Notes under the pieces: model-generated
What the model was told of the DNA's origin: nothing
The model's database searches: none
What the model saw: the letters and a program-made list of their open reading frames with translations, nothing else
DNA from: Mesorhizobium sp. ES1-1
GTDB taxonomy: Bacteria > Pseudomonadota > Alphaproteobacteria > Rhizobiales > Rhizobiaceae
NCBI RefSeq assembly: GCF_020164785.1
Contig: NZ_JAIUGX010000007.1
Span: 186,001-250,000 of the forward strand
Direction: 5' to 3'
DNA: 64,000 nt
Part shown: positions 26,420 to 36,081 of the stretch, in pieces
Layout: each line of letters begins with the position of its first letter
How positions within the stretch are numbered: position 1 is the first letter of the stretch
Program-made: the position numbers and the translations under genes

Positions 26420-27229
26420 TCAGAGGGCGGCTTTCGCCTCCTGGATCTTTTCGGCCAGGACTTCCTGTCCCAGCGCACCGAATACAACCTCATTGCCGAC
26501 GACGTAGGACGGCGTCCCGGTGATCGCCAGCTTGTTGGCGAGGTCGTAGGTCTTTGCGAAGGCCTCAGGGATCGACGGATCTTTCATCTTCTGGCGCAAC
26601 GTTGCTTCATCCGCGCCCAGGGAAATCGCGACCTTGATGGCCGCCGCCTCGGTGGCGCGGCCTTGTCCGCCTAGCAGGGCGCTGTGGAATTCCGCGTATT
26701 TTTCCGGCATCATCAGATGGAACGCCATGGAAACGAAGCTTGCCTTCTGCGAATCGGGCCCCAGGATCGGGAATTCCTTGAGCACGAAGCGCAGGTCCGG
26801 ATCGGACTTGGTGAGTGCCTGCATGTCGTCGATGGCGCGTTTGCAGAAGCCGCAATTGTAGTCATAGAACTCGACGATGGTGACCTTGCCGTTCGGATTG
26901 CCGACCACGCCGTCGAAGGAAGAGTTGAAGATCTGGTCCTTGGCACTCTGGATGACACCCAGATGGGCAATGCGCTGCTCTTCCTTCTGCTTGGCTTCGA
27001 GCGCGTCCTGGACTTCCAGCAGAACTTCAGGGTTCTTCAGGAGATAGTCGCGGATGATGCCTTCGACCTCGGTGCGGTCGATCTTGGTATCGACGGCGGC
27101 CGCCTGGATCGGCTGTGCAGTGCCGGTGCCGGCGTTCGCCCTCTCCGGGCTCCCGGCCACGAATCCGACAGCCAACATGGCAAGAGCGACCGCTACGCCC
27201 GTGGTCCCCAACAACAGTGCCTTTGTCAT
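26420..27229 (-). CDS. DsbA-family thiol:disulfide protein (Com1/ScsC-like)
   Basis: The 269-residue protein has a signal anchor (about 6-24) followed by a helical segment (50-90) like the oligomerising region of ScsC/Com1 proteins. The thioredoxin-fold active site is Cys126-Gly-Phe-Cys129, with the cis-proline loop GTPSY at 238-242. It should act in the periplasm as a disulfide isomerase or reductase. It is upstream of the M48 protease only in position, with 70 bases between on the same strand and the M48 gene first downstream. Confidence 0.9.
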   Translation of the reverse strand: MTKALLLGTTGVAVALAMLAVGFVAGSPERANAGTGTAQPIQAAAVDTKIDRTEVEGIIRDYLLKNPEVLLEVQDALEAKQKEEQRIAHLGVIQSAKDQIFNSSFDGVVGNPNGKVTIVEFYDYNCGFCKRAIDDMQALTKSDPDLRFVLKEFPILGPDSQKASFVSMAFHLMMPEKYAEFHSALLGGQGRATEAAAIKVAISLGADEATLRQKMKDPSIPEAFAKTYDLANKLAITGTPSYVVGNEVVFGALGQEVLAEKIQEAKAAL

Positions 27230-27299
27230 CGCGCCTTTTCCTTCTGCCTGTTGTCCGGCCGCTCTGTCCTGGCTGTGTCGCGCCGAGCGGCCGTAGGGT

Positions 27300-28694
27300 T
27301 CACTTGATCTTTTTAGAGGGTGCGTAGTTTATAATATCCTGGGCGCGAAGCCAGCGCGGCTCGCCGCGCTTCATCTGCTGCTGCGCCCGCATGGCGAATA
27401 TCTTCGCGTCCTTGTAGGCGCCTGAATAGAAGTGACCCTCGGCAGTGGCAAGTTCGGCGCCCGGAATGTCTCCCAGTTCGCCATAGGCCTGCGCCAGATA
27501 CCGGTATCCCGCAGCGTTTTCCTTGTCGCGCCCGAGCCCATTGTTGATCTGCACCACGGCTTTCTTCAGGGAGTCGGGCGTACCGACGGCCATCAGCGCC
27601 TGACCCAACGACACCGGCAGCAAGCCTGACCGCGCCGGATCGAGGCTGACGGCCTTGGCATAGGCATCGGCGGCATCCTTGGGCTTGTTCGCCTTCATCA
27701 GGATGTCGCCACGCAATTCCTGAAAATAGGCGTTTTTCGGCTGCTCCTTGATCAATGCGTTGGTCTTGGCCAGCGCCAGGCCGATGTCACCGAACAGGTA
27801 TGTCGACTGGGCGTCGCCGTATCGCGCGGCGAGAGTGCCCGGCATCTTGCGCATCAGCCGCGATGCTGCCGCCTGGCCTTCCATATAGGCAGCGATCTTG
27901 ACCCGCATCATGTCGTGCCGCTGCTGCAGGGCCGGCGGGTCGGCCTTGTCGACATACGGGCTCTGTTTCACCAGAACGTCGAGATTGGAGATGCGGTCGC
28001 GCGGCATCGGGTGGCTGATGCGGTAGGGATCGACCTGGGCGCCCGACAAAGACAGTGCGCTCTGGAAGCGCTGGAATGTCTTCAGCATACCCATGCCCGA
28101 CTGGCCGGTGGCGTTGAGATAGGTGATCGCCGAACGATCGGCGGTCATCTCCTCGGTGCGCTGATAGGCAAGGATGCTGCGCTGCGCCATCTCGCCGCCG
28201 CCCGCCGCGACGCCCATGCCGGCTCCAGCCAGCCCGCGGCTGTTGGTGGTCGCCCCGGCCACCATGGCGCCGGCGCCGAGCAATGTCGCGATGATCGCCA
28301 TCGTCTTGGCGCGTTCGAGCTGGTCGCGAAGCTTCTGCTGATGGCCACCGGCGATATGGCCGGCCTCATGCGCGATGACGCCAATGATCTCATTGGGCGT
28401 TTCCGCCGTCATCAGCGCGCCGGTGTTGACGAACAGGCGGCGCCCGGTGACGAAGGCGTTGAAACTCTGATCGTTGACCAGCACGATGTCGATGCCGTCG
28501 TTCGCCAGCCCGGCCGCCTTGAAGATCGGGCGCGCGTAGTCGCGCACCAGCGCCTCGATCTCGGCGTCGCGTACCACCGGCACGCTCTGCGCGAAGGCGG
28601 TGACGGAACTTGACAGGGCGACGGCGGCCGCGAGCAAAAGGGACGTGAAGACACGTGCTGCCGGGGCAATCGTCGATTTGGGTCGGCTGAACAT
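27300..28694 (-). CDS. M48 family metalloprotease (BepA/YfgC-like) with TPR repeats
   Basis: The 464-residue protein has a signal peptide (about 1-36, AFA-Q) and an HEAGH motif at 109-113 with a downstream Glu in EEMTADRSAI. TPR-like helices fill 320-450. This matches BepA-type periplasmic proteases that help assemble or clear outer-membrane proteins. It is divergent from the aminotransferase gene. Confidence 0.92.
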   Translation of the reverse strand: MFSRPKSTIAPAARVFTSLLLAAAVALSSSVTAFAQSVPVVRDAEIEALVRDYARPIFKAAGLANDGIDIVLVNDQSFNAFVTGRRLFVNTGALMTAETPNEIIGVIAHEAGHIAGGHQQKLRDQLERAKTMAIIATLLGAGAMVAGATTNSRGLAGAGMGVAAGGGEMAQRSILAYQRTEEMTADRSAITYLNATGQSGMGMLKTFQRFQSALSLSGAQVDPYRISHPMPRDRISNLDVLVKQSPYVDKADPPALQQRHDMMRVKIAAYMEGQAAASRLMRKMPGTLAARYGDAQSTYLFGDIGLALAKTNALIKEQPKNAYFQELRGDILMKANKPKDAADAYAKAVSLDPARSGLLPVSLGQALMAVGTPDSLKKAVVQINNGLGRDKENAAGYRYLAQAYGELGDIPGAELATAEGHFYSGAYKDAKIFAMRAQQQMKRGEPRWLRAQDIINYAPSKKIK

Positions 28695-28839
28695 GACAAG
28701 TCCACTGGTAGACGAGCGGGTGAAGGATGAAAAGTCGGCGCCGGAAACTTCCTCAACTTGTGATCCTCACATCAATCGGGCAATTGTGCGGCGCGGCTGG
28801 CCGAGCTTGGTGGGGCAGCCGCGGGAAAATGGGTTGCAG

Positions 28840-29988
28840 ATGGTCGTTTCGCTCTCACGCCGTGGCAATGTCGAGCCGTTCCACGCCATGGATATCCTGG
28901 CCGAGGCAAACCGGTTGAAGGCGCGGGGCGTCTCGGTTATCTCCATGGCGGTCGGCCAGCCCTCCGATCCGGCGCCGGCCCGCGTTCGCGCGGCGGCGGC
29001 CGAGGCGCTGCGGGACGGTCGAATCGGCTACACCGACGCGCTCGGCCTGGCGCCGTTGCGCAAGGCGATCTCCGGACACTACGCCGATCACTACGGCCTC
29101 GATGTTTCTCCCAGCCGGATCGCGGTCACCACCGGTTCGTCGGCGGCCTTCAACCTCGCTTTCCTGGCCATGTTCGATCCAGGCGACCGTGTCGCCATCG
29201 CCGCGCCCGGCTACCCCGCTTATCGCAACATCATGGCCGCGCTTGGCATCGACATCGTCGAGATAGAGCTCGGCGATGCCGCCTATCTGCACGCCGGCCA
29301 TCTGGAAACCGCGCACCGCGAAAAGCCGCTGAAGGGCGTCCTGTTCGCCAGTCCCGCCAACCCCACCGGCGCGGTGATCCCGGCGGATGAACTTGCAATG
29401 CTGGTGAGGACGGCGGAAACGCTTGGGATTGCGGTGATTTCGGATGAGATCTACCACCGGCTGGCCTATGCCGCACCCGACACGACCGCGCTCGCCTTTG
29501 GAGACGGCGTGACGGTGATCAATTCCTTCTCGAAATACTATTGCATGACCGGCTGGCGCATCGGCTGGATGGTATTGCCGGAGGCATTGGTCCGGCCGGT
29601 CGAGCGGATCGCCCAGAGCCTTTATATATCGCCGCCGGAGCTGTCACAGATCGCCGCGATCGAGGCGTTCGGCGCCACGGAGGAATTGGATGCGGTCAAG
29701 GGCCGCTACGCCTGGAACCGCGAGTTGCTGATGCAGCGCCTGCCGGAACTCGGCTTTCCTTTGGCGGCGCCCATGGATGGCGCATTTTATGCCTTCTGCG
29801 ATGTCACGCGGCATACCAATGACAGCATGGCCTTCGCCCGAAAGATGCTGGAGGAAGCCCACGTGGCGGCCACGCCCGGCCGCGACTTCGATCCCCAGGC
29901 AGGACACCGCACCATGCGCTTTTCCTACGCCGGCAGCCATGACGACATGGTTGAAGCGATGGCGCGCATCGAACGCTGGCTGAGGTAG
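28840..29988 (+). CDS. Class I/II pyridoxal-phosphate aminotransferase
   Basis: The 382-residue protein has the fold type I aminotransferase pattern: [34 protein letters not shown], and Lys232 in [15 protein letters not shown] as the PLP lysine. The ATG at 28840 is the chosen start because upstream residues in the frame do not fit the family. Substrate amino acid is unknown. It ends four bases before glsA, so the two are likely cotranscribed. Confidence 0.9.
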   Translation: MVVSLSRRGNVEPFHAMDILAEANRLKARGVSVISMAVGQPSDPAPARVRAAAAEALRDGRIGYTDALGLAPLRKAISGHYADHYGLDVSPSRIAVTTGSSAAFNLAFLAMFDPGDRVAIAAPGYPAYRNIMAALGIDIVEIELGDAAYLHAGHLETAHREKPLKGVLFASPANPTGAVIPADELAMLVRTAETLGIAVISDEIYHRLAYAAPDTTALAFGDGVTVINSFSKYYCMTGWRIGWMVLPEALVRPVERIAQSLYISPPELSQIAAIEAFGATEELDAVKGRYAWNRELLMQRLPELGFPLAAPMDGAFYAFCDVTRHTNDSMAFARKMLEEAHVAATPGRDFDPQAGHRTMRFSYAGSHDDMVEAMARIERWLR

Positions 29989-29992
29989 CGTC

Positions 29993-30922
29993 ATGCCGGA
30001 CCTGGAGCAGGCTCTGGCCGAAGTCGCATCCGAAATGGCGGAACGCACCGATCGAGGGGCCGTCGCGTCCTATATCCCGCAGCTGGGCAAGGTCGATCCG
30101 CGGAAATTCGGTATTGCCGCCGTCACCACTGACGGCCGGGTGCTGACCGCCGGCGATGCCGAACAGGCCTTCTCGATTCAGAGCATCTCGAAAGTGTTCA
30201 CGCTGACGTTGGCACTCGGCAATGTCGGCGACGCATTGTGGAGAAGGGTCGGACGCGAACCGTCAGGCAATCCATTCAACTCGATCGTGCAGCTCGAACA
30301 TGAGAACGGCATTCCGCGCAATCCGTTCATCAATGCCGGCGCCATCGTCATTTCCGACATCCTGCTGGCCGGCCATCAGCCGCGCGAGGCGATCGGTGAG
30401 ATCCTGCGCTTCATCCAGTTCCTTGCCGACGACGACACGATCATTATCGACCGTGAGGTTGCCGCGTCGGAGCGTGCAACCGGCTACCGCAACTTCGCGC
30501 TCGCCAATTACATGAGGTCCTTTGGGAACCTGCAGCATGAACCCGAACTGGCGCTCGGCGTCTATTTCCATCATTGCGCCATCGCCATGAACTGCCGTCA
30601 ACTGGCTCTCGCCGGCCGCTTCCTTGCCAATGGCGGCAAGAACCCGGCGACGGGGCATACCGTTGTGTCGGCCGAGCGCGCGCGACGCATCGGTGCGATG
30701 ATGCTGACCTGCGGCCACTATGACGGCTCCGGGGATTTCGCCTTCCGCGTCGGCATTCCGGGCAAGAGCGGCGTCGGCGGCGGCATATTGGCAATTGTCC
30801 CAGGGATCGCCTCGCTTGCGGTTTGGTCACCGGGCCTGAACGCCAACGGCAATTCCAAGCTTGGCTCGATCGCGCTGGAGAAGCTTGCCAAAATGATGAA
30901 CTGGTCGATCTTCGCGCCGTAA
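29993..30922 (+). CDS. glsA: Glutaminase
   Basis: The 309-residue protein is a beta-lactamase-fold glutaminase that releases ammonia and glutamate. The SxxK motif is Ser64-Ile-Ser-Lys67 (SISKVFT), and the family blocks [22 protein letters not shown] and [15 protein letters not shown] follow. It starts at ATG 29993, immediately after the aminotransferase stop. A bidirectional terminator separates it from rne. Confidence 0.96.
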   Translation: MPDLEQALAEVASEMAERTDRGAVASYIPQLGKVDPRKFGIAAVTTDGRVLTAGDAEQAFSIQSISKVFTLTLALGNVGDALWRRVGREPSGNPFNSIVQLEHENGIPRNPFINAGAIVISDILLAGHQPREAIGEILRFIQFLADDDTIIIDREVAASERATGYRNFALANYMRSFGNLQHEPELALGVYFHHCAIAMNCRQLALAGRFLANGGKNPATGHTVVSAERARRIGAMMLTCGHYDGSGDFAFRVGIPGKSGVGGGILAIVPGIASLAVWSPGLNANGNSKLGSIALEKLAKMMNWSIFAP

Positions 30923-30933
30923 CTCTAGACATG

Positions 30934-30974
30934 AAAATCCCGCGCCGTCTTTTGACGAGCGCGGGATTCTGTTT
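30934..30974 (+). terminator. Bidirectional terminator between glsA and rne
   Basis: AATCCCGCGC (30936-30945) pairs with GCGCGGGATT (30959-30968) over 10 bp. The plus strand is followed by CTGTTTGT; the minus strand by TTTTCATG. It serves both convergent genes. Confidence 0.8.
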
Positions 30975-31005
30975 GTCGGAAAATCAGTTCAAAGATTTGA
31001 AAAGC

Positions 31006-33957
31006 TTAGAAAAAGCCCTTCCGCTGCCACCAGCCCGCACGCTTTGGCTTTTCTTCGGTCTTGGCGTCCGGCTCATCGGCCACTGTCGAGGAAACCACCG
31101 GCACCACAGGTGTATCGATGGCAGCCGTCGGCTTGCGTCGTGACGGCCGGGCCTTCGCGGGCTCTTCCGCGACAACCGGGACCGCTGTTTCCGCGGCAAC
31201 CTCCACCGGCTTCTCAGCAGCCGTTTCCACGGCCGCTTCGACAGCGGTCGTCTCGGCGACCGCCTCGGCGGCTGCCTTCTTCGCTTTGGCCGGGCGCCGT
31301 GCCCGCTTGGGCTTCTCGGCGCTCTGCGCGTCGTCGCTGACGGGAGCCGCCGGCTCTTCCACTACGGCGACAGCCATTGGCTCCATCGACGCGGGTTCGC
31401 TTTCGGAAGCATCGGTCTCGGAAGCCTCGGTCGCTTCGCCGGTCCTTGCCTCGACCTCGCCTTCGCCGTCCTCGCGGCGATTGCGTTTGCCGCCGCGCTT
31501 TCCGCGCCGACGCTTCTTACCCTGGCCTTCGTCCGAAGCCTCGGGGGTCTCGGAGGCTTCGGCCACGCCGGGAAGGGCGTCCTCGTCCGCTTCCGCGTCG
31601 CCGTCGCCGTCGCCGGCCTCGTTCGCCGAAGCGGAGAACTCCTCGGCCGCAGCGGAGATGGAAGCGCCATCCGCCGGGGCTCCATGCTCGCGGTCGCGAT
31701 CCTTGCCGCCGCGCCGCCTACGGCGCTTGCGGCGCTTGCGGTCGCGGCCTTCGCCTTCCTCGCCGACGGCGGCGGGTCGCGGCTGTTGCTGCTGCGGTTG
31801 GCGCGGCTGCTCGGCCTGCACCGGTGCCTCGTCATCCTCTTCATCCAGGGCGACGATGTCCTCCTCGGGCTCCTCCGGCTCGGCATAGGCCGGGAAACTG
31901 CGGGCTTCGACGAAGCCCTCAGGCTTTTCAGCCAGCGCGCCGCGCAAGATCGCATAGTGCTGCGAGCCGACCGAATCGTCAGCTTCGATGGTGATTGTCA
32001 GCCCGAACCGGCTTTCGAGTTCCACCAGCGTACCGCGCTTGTGGTTGAGCACGTAGAGCGCGGTCGCCGCTGGCGTCCGCACGGTGATGTGGCTGCGCGA
32101 ATCCTTGAGCAGGAATTCCTCGATTGCCCGCACCACCATCAGCGCAACCGATGAATCGGAGCGCACATGGCCGGTGCCGCCGCAATGCGGGCAAGGCTTC
32201 ATCGTCGATTCCAGCACGCTGGCGCGGATGCGCTGACGTGACATCTCCATCAGGCCGAAATGCGAGATGCGGCCGACTTGGATGCGCGCGCGGTCGTTTT
32301 TGAGGTGATCCTTCAGCCGCTTCTCGACGGAGCGGTTGTTGCGGTTCTCCTCCATGTCGATGAAGTCGATGACGATCAGGCCGGCGAGGTCGCGCAATCT
32401 CAACTGCCGAGCGACTTCCTCGGCGGCTTCGAGATTGGTGTGCAGCGCCGTGTCCTCGATCGAGTGCTCCTTGGTGGAGCGCCCCGAATTGACGTCGATG
32501 GCAACCAGCGCCTCGGTCTGGTTGATGATGATGTAGCCGCCGCTCTTCAGCGTCACCTGCGGCTGCAGCATGCGATCGAGTTGTGCTTCGATGCCGTTGC
32601 GCACGAAGATCGGCGTGGTGTCGCGGAACGGCTGGACCACCTTGGCATGGCTGGGCATCAGCATGCGCATGAAGTCCTTAGCCTCGCGGTAGCCTTCCTC
32701 GCCCGAGACAAGGATCTCGTCGATATCCTTGTTGTAGAGATCGCGGACCGAACGCTTGATCAGGCTGCCTTCCTCGTAGACCAGGGCAGGGGCAGTCGAT
32801 TGCAGGGTGAGATTGCGGACGTTTTCCCAAAGCCGCATCAGATATTCATAGTCGCGCTTGATCTCGGCCTTGGTGCGGCTTTCGCCTGCGGTGCGCAGGA
32901 TGACGCCCATGCCCTGCGGCACCTCGAGGTCGGCAACGACCTCCTTGAGACGCTTGCGGTCGACCGCGCTGGTGATCTTGCGCGAAATGCCGCCGCCGCG
33001 CGCCGTGTTCGGCATCAGCACCGAATAGCGGCCGGCAAGCGACAGATATGTGGTGAGCGCCGCGCCCTTGTTGCCGCGTTCTTCCTTGACGACCTGCACC
33101 AGCAGGATCTGCCGCCGCTTGATCACTTCCTGGATTTTGTACTGGCGGCGCACCGGCTTGCGGCGGTTACGCACTTCTTCCAGCGCATCCTCGGCGCCGA
33201 CCGATTCGACCTCGTGGTCGTCGGGATGCGAGGACTGTACTTCCTCCAGCATGCCGCGGTCATTGTCGCCGGTCGTTGCCTCTGTACCTTGTTCGGTCTG
33301 CGCGACGGCTTCCGAAATCACATCGCCTTCGATGGCGGCGGCGATCGATGTTGGTCCACCCTCACTTGGCTCTGAGTCGTCCGGCTCGGCCGAACCTTCT
33401 TCACCAGGGGTGGCATCGGCCTGTTCCGGACTATCTGAATGCTCCGATGCGTCGGCTGCGTGCTCGATGACTTCCGAAGTGTAAGAGATCTCCTCGACAA
33501 CGACGTCGCCATCGTCGCCTTGCTCGCCGGAGCCTTCGCCTGCATCGCCGGAATCGCGCTTGTTTTCACCGCGGTCGCGGGTCTTGCCGCCCCGGCGGCG
33601 GCCGCGCCGACCGCGGTCACGGTTCTGGCGGTCGTCACCTTCGCCATCCTCGTCCTCTTCGTCCTGAGCCTCCTGCGCTTCCGCGCGCAACAGGGCCTGA
33701 CGGTCGGCGACCGGAATCTGGTAGTAGTCGGGATGGATCTCACTGAAGGCGAGAAAGCCGTGGCGGTTTCCGCCATATTCGACAAACGCCGCCTGAAGGG
33801 AAGGTTCGACGCGCGTTACGCGTGCGAGATAGATATTTCCTTTGAGCTGCTTCTTGTCCTGGGATTCAAAGTCGAATTCTTCGATGCGGTTACCGCGGAC
33901 GACGACAACGCGTGTTTCCTCCGGGTGGGAGGCGTCTATCAGCATTTTGTTGGGCAT
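31006..33957 (-). CDS. rne: Ribonuclease E
   Basis: RNase E is the essential endonuclease that starts mRNA decay and processes rRNA and tRNA. The 983-residue protein begins with the S1 domain (GNIYLARVTRVEPSLQAAFV), which is interrupted by an acidic, low-complexity insertion of about 170 residues (95-265). The catalytic core continues with VAIDVNSGRS (DNase I-like metal-binding Asp) and the zinc-link CPHCGGTGH. The C-terminal third is an acidic and Arg/Lys-rich unstructured scaffold and ends in GWWQRKGFF. Long plus-strand ORFs inside it are mirror images. A 5' leader of up to about 600 bases is possible. Confidence 0.97.
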   Translation of the reverse strand: MPNKMLIDASHPEETRVVVVRGNRIEEFDFESQDKKQLKGNIYLARVTRVEPSLQAAFVEYGGNRHGFLAFSEIHPDYYQIPVADRQALLRAEAQEAQDEEDEDGEGDDRQNRDRGRRGRRRGGKTRDRGENKRDSGDAGEGSGEQGDDGDVVVEEISYTSEVIEHAADASEHSDSPEQADATPGEEGSAEPDDSEPSEGGPTSIAAAIEGDVISEAVAQTEQGTEATTGDNDRGMLEEVQSSHPDDHEVESVGAEDALEEVRNRRKPVRRQYKIQEVIKRRQILLVQVVKEERGNKGAALTTYLSLAGRYSVLMPNTARGGGISRKITSAVDRKRLKEVVADLEVPQGMGVILRTAGESRTKAEIKRDYEYLMRLWENVRNLTLQSTAPALVYEEGSLIKRSVRDLYNKDIDEILVSGEEGYREAKDFMRMLMPSHAKVVQPFRDTTPIFVRNGIEAQLDRMLQPQVTLKSGGYIIINQTEALVAIDVNSGRSTKEHSIEDTALHTNLEAAEEVARQLRLRDLAGLIVIDFIDMEENRNNRSVEKRLKDHLKNDRARIQVGRISHFGLMEMSRQRIRASVLESTMKPCPHCGGTGHVRSDSSVALMVVRAIEEFLLKDSRSHITVRTPAATALYVLNHKRGTLVELESRFGLTITIEADDSVGSQHYAILRGALAEKPEGFVEARSFPAYAEPEEPEEDIVALDEEDDEAPVQAEQPRQPQQQQPRPAAVGEEGEGRDRKRRKRRRRRGGKDRDREHGAPADGASISAAAEEFSASANEAGDGDGDAEADEDALPGVAEASETPEASDEGQGKKRRRGKRGGKRNRREDGEGEVEARTGEATEASETDASESEPASMEPMAVAVVEEPAAPVSDDAQSAEKPKRARRPAKAKKAAAEAVAETTAVEAAVETAAEKPVEVAAETAVPVVAEEPAKARPSRRKPTAAIDTPVVPVVSSTVADEPDAKTEEKPKRAGWWQRKGFF

Positions 33958-34605
33958 TATTTCGTTTCCTTCCGGCAGCCATCAGCCGCAGTCTGCGAGG
34001 CAAGGCCTGCTGCTGCGTGCGTGCAATGTGGGTGCCGGATACTTGAACGTCCGCCGGTCGCCGCTTGAGCGCGATGGCGGTGCCGCCCGCAGCCATATTG
34101 GCGCGGTTTGATGCGGACCTTTCCATGATTGCGCTTGAAGCCATCGTCACCGGCGAAACCTTTTGAACCAAAGCCCGGCAGAACCGGACCAGCTTGTTTG
34201 CTCGTACAGAGCCGGCGCGGGGACAAACCCGGCCGTTTTCCTCACGCAGGCGATTCCCCCGCCACGGGAGCACACCTGCGAAATTCGTCGCAACCACTTG
34301 AACCCTTTTCGCAAGAAGCGAAAGGAGCCGCCTTTCATCTGACCCTGTAGCAGGAAGCTGCGGAGGAGGGCGGTTCCAGGATTGCAGTGATCCACCATCG
34401 CTTTTATGATTTGGCGGGGTGGAAGGCAACCCCGATTTCCGATGCCGGCAAAAAGCAGTTCCGTAACGGAAGGTGGGGCCAAACGAGGCGTGAAAAGGCT
34501 TGGTTAACCTTCTCTGGATACCAATCGTTAATCGAGTTCGCGGCCTGAACGGCATTTCGATGAACGAGGGCGCCTGGCGCCAAACCCGGAGCGACTGGAA
34601 GACAG
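33958..34605. other. 648-base divergent region between rne and amiC
   Basis: No gene-like ORF was found. The left part is GC-rich and is presumably the rne leader, since rhizobial and enteric rne genes often have long autoregulated 5' leaders. The right part (34490-34600) contains GGTTAACC and CGTTAATCG and should hold the amiC promoter. No hairpin stands out enough to name. Confidence 0.5.
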
Positions 34606-35868
34606 ATGGGATTGGCGGACTTCACGAACAAGGCAGGTCGTGTTGGCGGGTGGATTCCTGGCGCCCTATGCCTCTTGCTGCTGGCGGCAATCTCGTTCGG
34701 GTTTCCATCGATTGCCAATGCGGCCGACGCGCTTCTTGTCGCGAAAAGCTACAAGATGGCGGGCGATGCCACCAAGATGCGCATCGTAATGGATTGCGAT
34801 CGCGAGCCCGAAATCAAATGGTTCCTTCTGCGCGCCCCGAATCGTCTTGTAATCGATCTGGCGAATACGCGATTTGCCTTTGACGCCAAGGATCTGAAGG
34901 CTCGAGGGCTGGTCAAGGGTGTGCGGCTGGGTCAACTCGGCGATGGCGTTTCGCGGTTGATTCTCACCGGCAAGGGGCCATTCGCCGTCGACAAGCTGGA
35001 CGTGCTCAAAAACGAGGACGGGAGCGGCTATCGTATTGCCATAGACATGTCGGCGGCTTCCGAGCGCGAGTTCGAAGCCGCGCTTGCCAATCAGGCCCTG
35101 ACCACCGGATCGACCGTGTCCGCTGACAAGGGCGGGCGGGTCGGCACCGGACCGGTCTCCAATCCAGGCCATCGCTTCACCGTCGTCATCGACCCCGGCC
35201 ATGGCGGTGTCGACGGCGGCGCCGAAGGCCTGAACGGCACCATCGAGAAGAATGTCACGCTCGCCTTCGCCACGGAACTGCGTGATAAGCTCTCGGCCGT
35301 CGGCAATTACGAAGTCTTCATGACGCGCGATACCGATGAATACCTGCGTCTCGACGATCGCGTTCGCATTGCCCGGCAGCACGAGGCCGACCTGCTGATT
35401 TCCATCCATGCCGACACGATCAGTGTCAAAGGCATCCGCGGCGCCACCGTCTACACTGTCTCCGACAAGGCTTCGGACCCGCAGGCGCAGGCGCTTGCCG
35501 ACCGTGAAAACCTGTCCGACCAATTCGCCGGCCTGGAGATCAAGAACGACAATAAGGAGGTCACCGACATCCTTATCGACCTGATCCGCCGTGAAACGCA
35601 CAATTTCTCGATGAGTTTTGCCCACACGCTCGTCGGGCAGCTCTCGACAAGCGTCGGCCTCATCAACAATCCGCAGCGTTCGGCGGGTTTCAGGGTGCTC
35701 AAGGCGCCGGACGTGCCGTCGGTATTGGTCGAACTGGGCTATCTCTCCAACGCCAAGGACGAGGCGCAACTGCTCGACGCCGACTGGCGCGGCAAGGCCG
35801 CCCAGAGCATTACCAACGCCATCGCATTGTTCGCTTCCGCCCGTACCGAAACGAGGGCAGGCGGCTGA
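34606..35868 (+). CDS. N-acetylmuramoyl-L-alanine amidase (AmiC-type, AMIN domain)
   Basis: The 420-residue protein has a signal peptide (about 1-40, ANA-A), an AMIN domain (about 45-150) that localises it to the septum, and an Amidase_3 catalytic domain. The zinc ligands are His199 (DPGHGG), Glu214 (GTIEKN) and His268 (SIHAD). It cleaves peptidoglycan stem peptides during cell separation. It is upstream of penicillin-binding protein 1A on the same strand, with about 210 bases between. Confidence 0.95.
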   Translation: MGLADFTNKAGRVGGWIPGALCLLLLAAISFGFPSIANAADALLVAKSYKMAGDATKMRIVMDCDREPEIKWFLLRAPNRLVIDLANTRFAFDAKDLKARGLVKGVRLGQLGDGVSRLILTGKGPFAVDKLDVLKNEDGSGYRIAIDMSAASEREFEAALANQALTTGSTVSADKGGRVGTGPVSNPGHRFTVVIDPGHGGVDGGAEGLNGTIEKNVTLAFATELRDKLSAVGNYEVFMTRDTDEYLRLDDRVRIARQHEADLLISIHADTISVKGIRGATVYTVSDKASDPQAQALADRENLSDQFAGLEIKNDNKEVTDILIDLIRRETHNFSMSFAHTLVGQLSTSVGLINNPQRSAGFRVLKAPDVPSVLVELGYLSNAKDEAQLLDADWRGKAAQSITNAIALFASARTETRAGG

Positions 35869-36081
35869 GATGCCCGGCGACGCTCCGCAACCCTGGGCGG
35901 CGTTGCGCGACGACAACACCCAGCGGCTTTATTTCCGGCTTACGGTCATGAAATCCGGCATTGCCGCATTTTGTCCACATGGCCGCGACATGGGTTTCGA
36001 TCATGGATTGGGACCGGCTCGGAAGCTTGCGCGAAAGGCGGCTTCGTTTAGGGAATTCCCGAACCAAGGACTGGAGCGGGT

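Noticed and set aside
32260..33375. A 371-codon plus-strand frame inside rne
   Set aside because: It is the antisense of a conserved RNase E region. High GC coding sequence creates long open frames on the opposite strand, and the product has no family features.
35869..36081. A short ORF between amiC and the penicillin-binding protein gene
   Set aside because: It begins one base after the amiC stop but has no family features and looks like read-through sequence.
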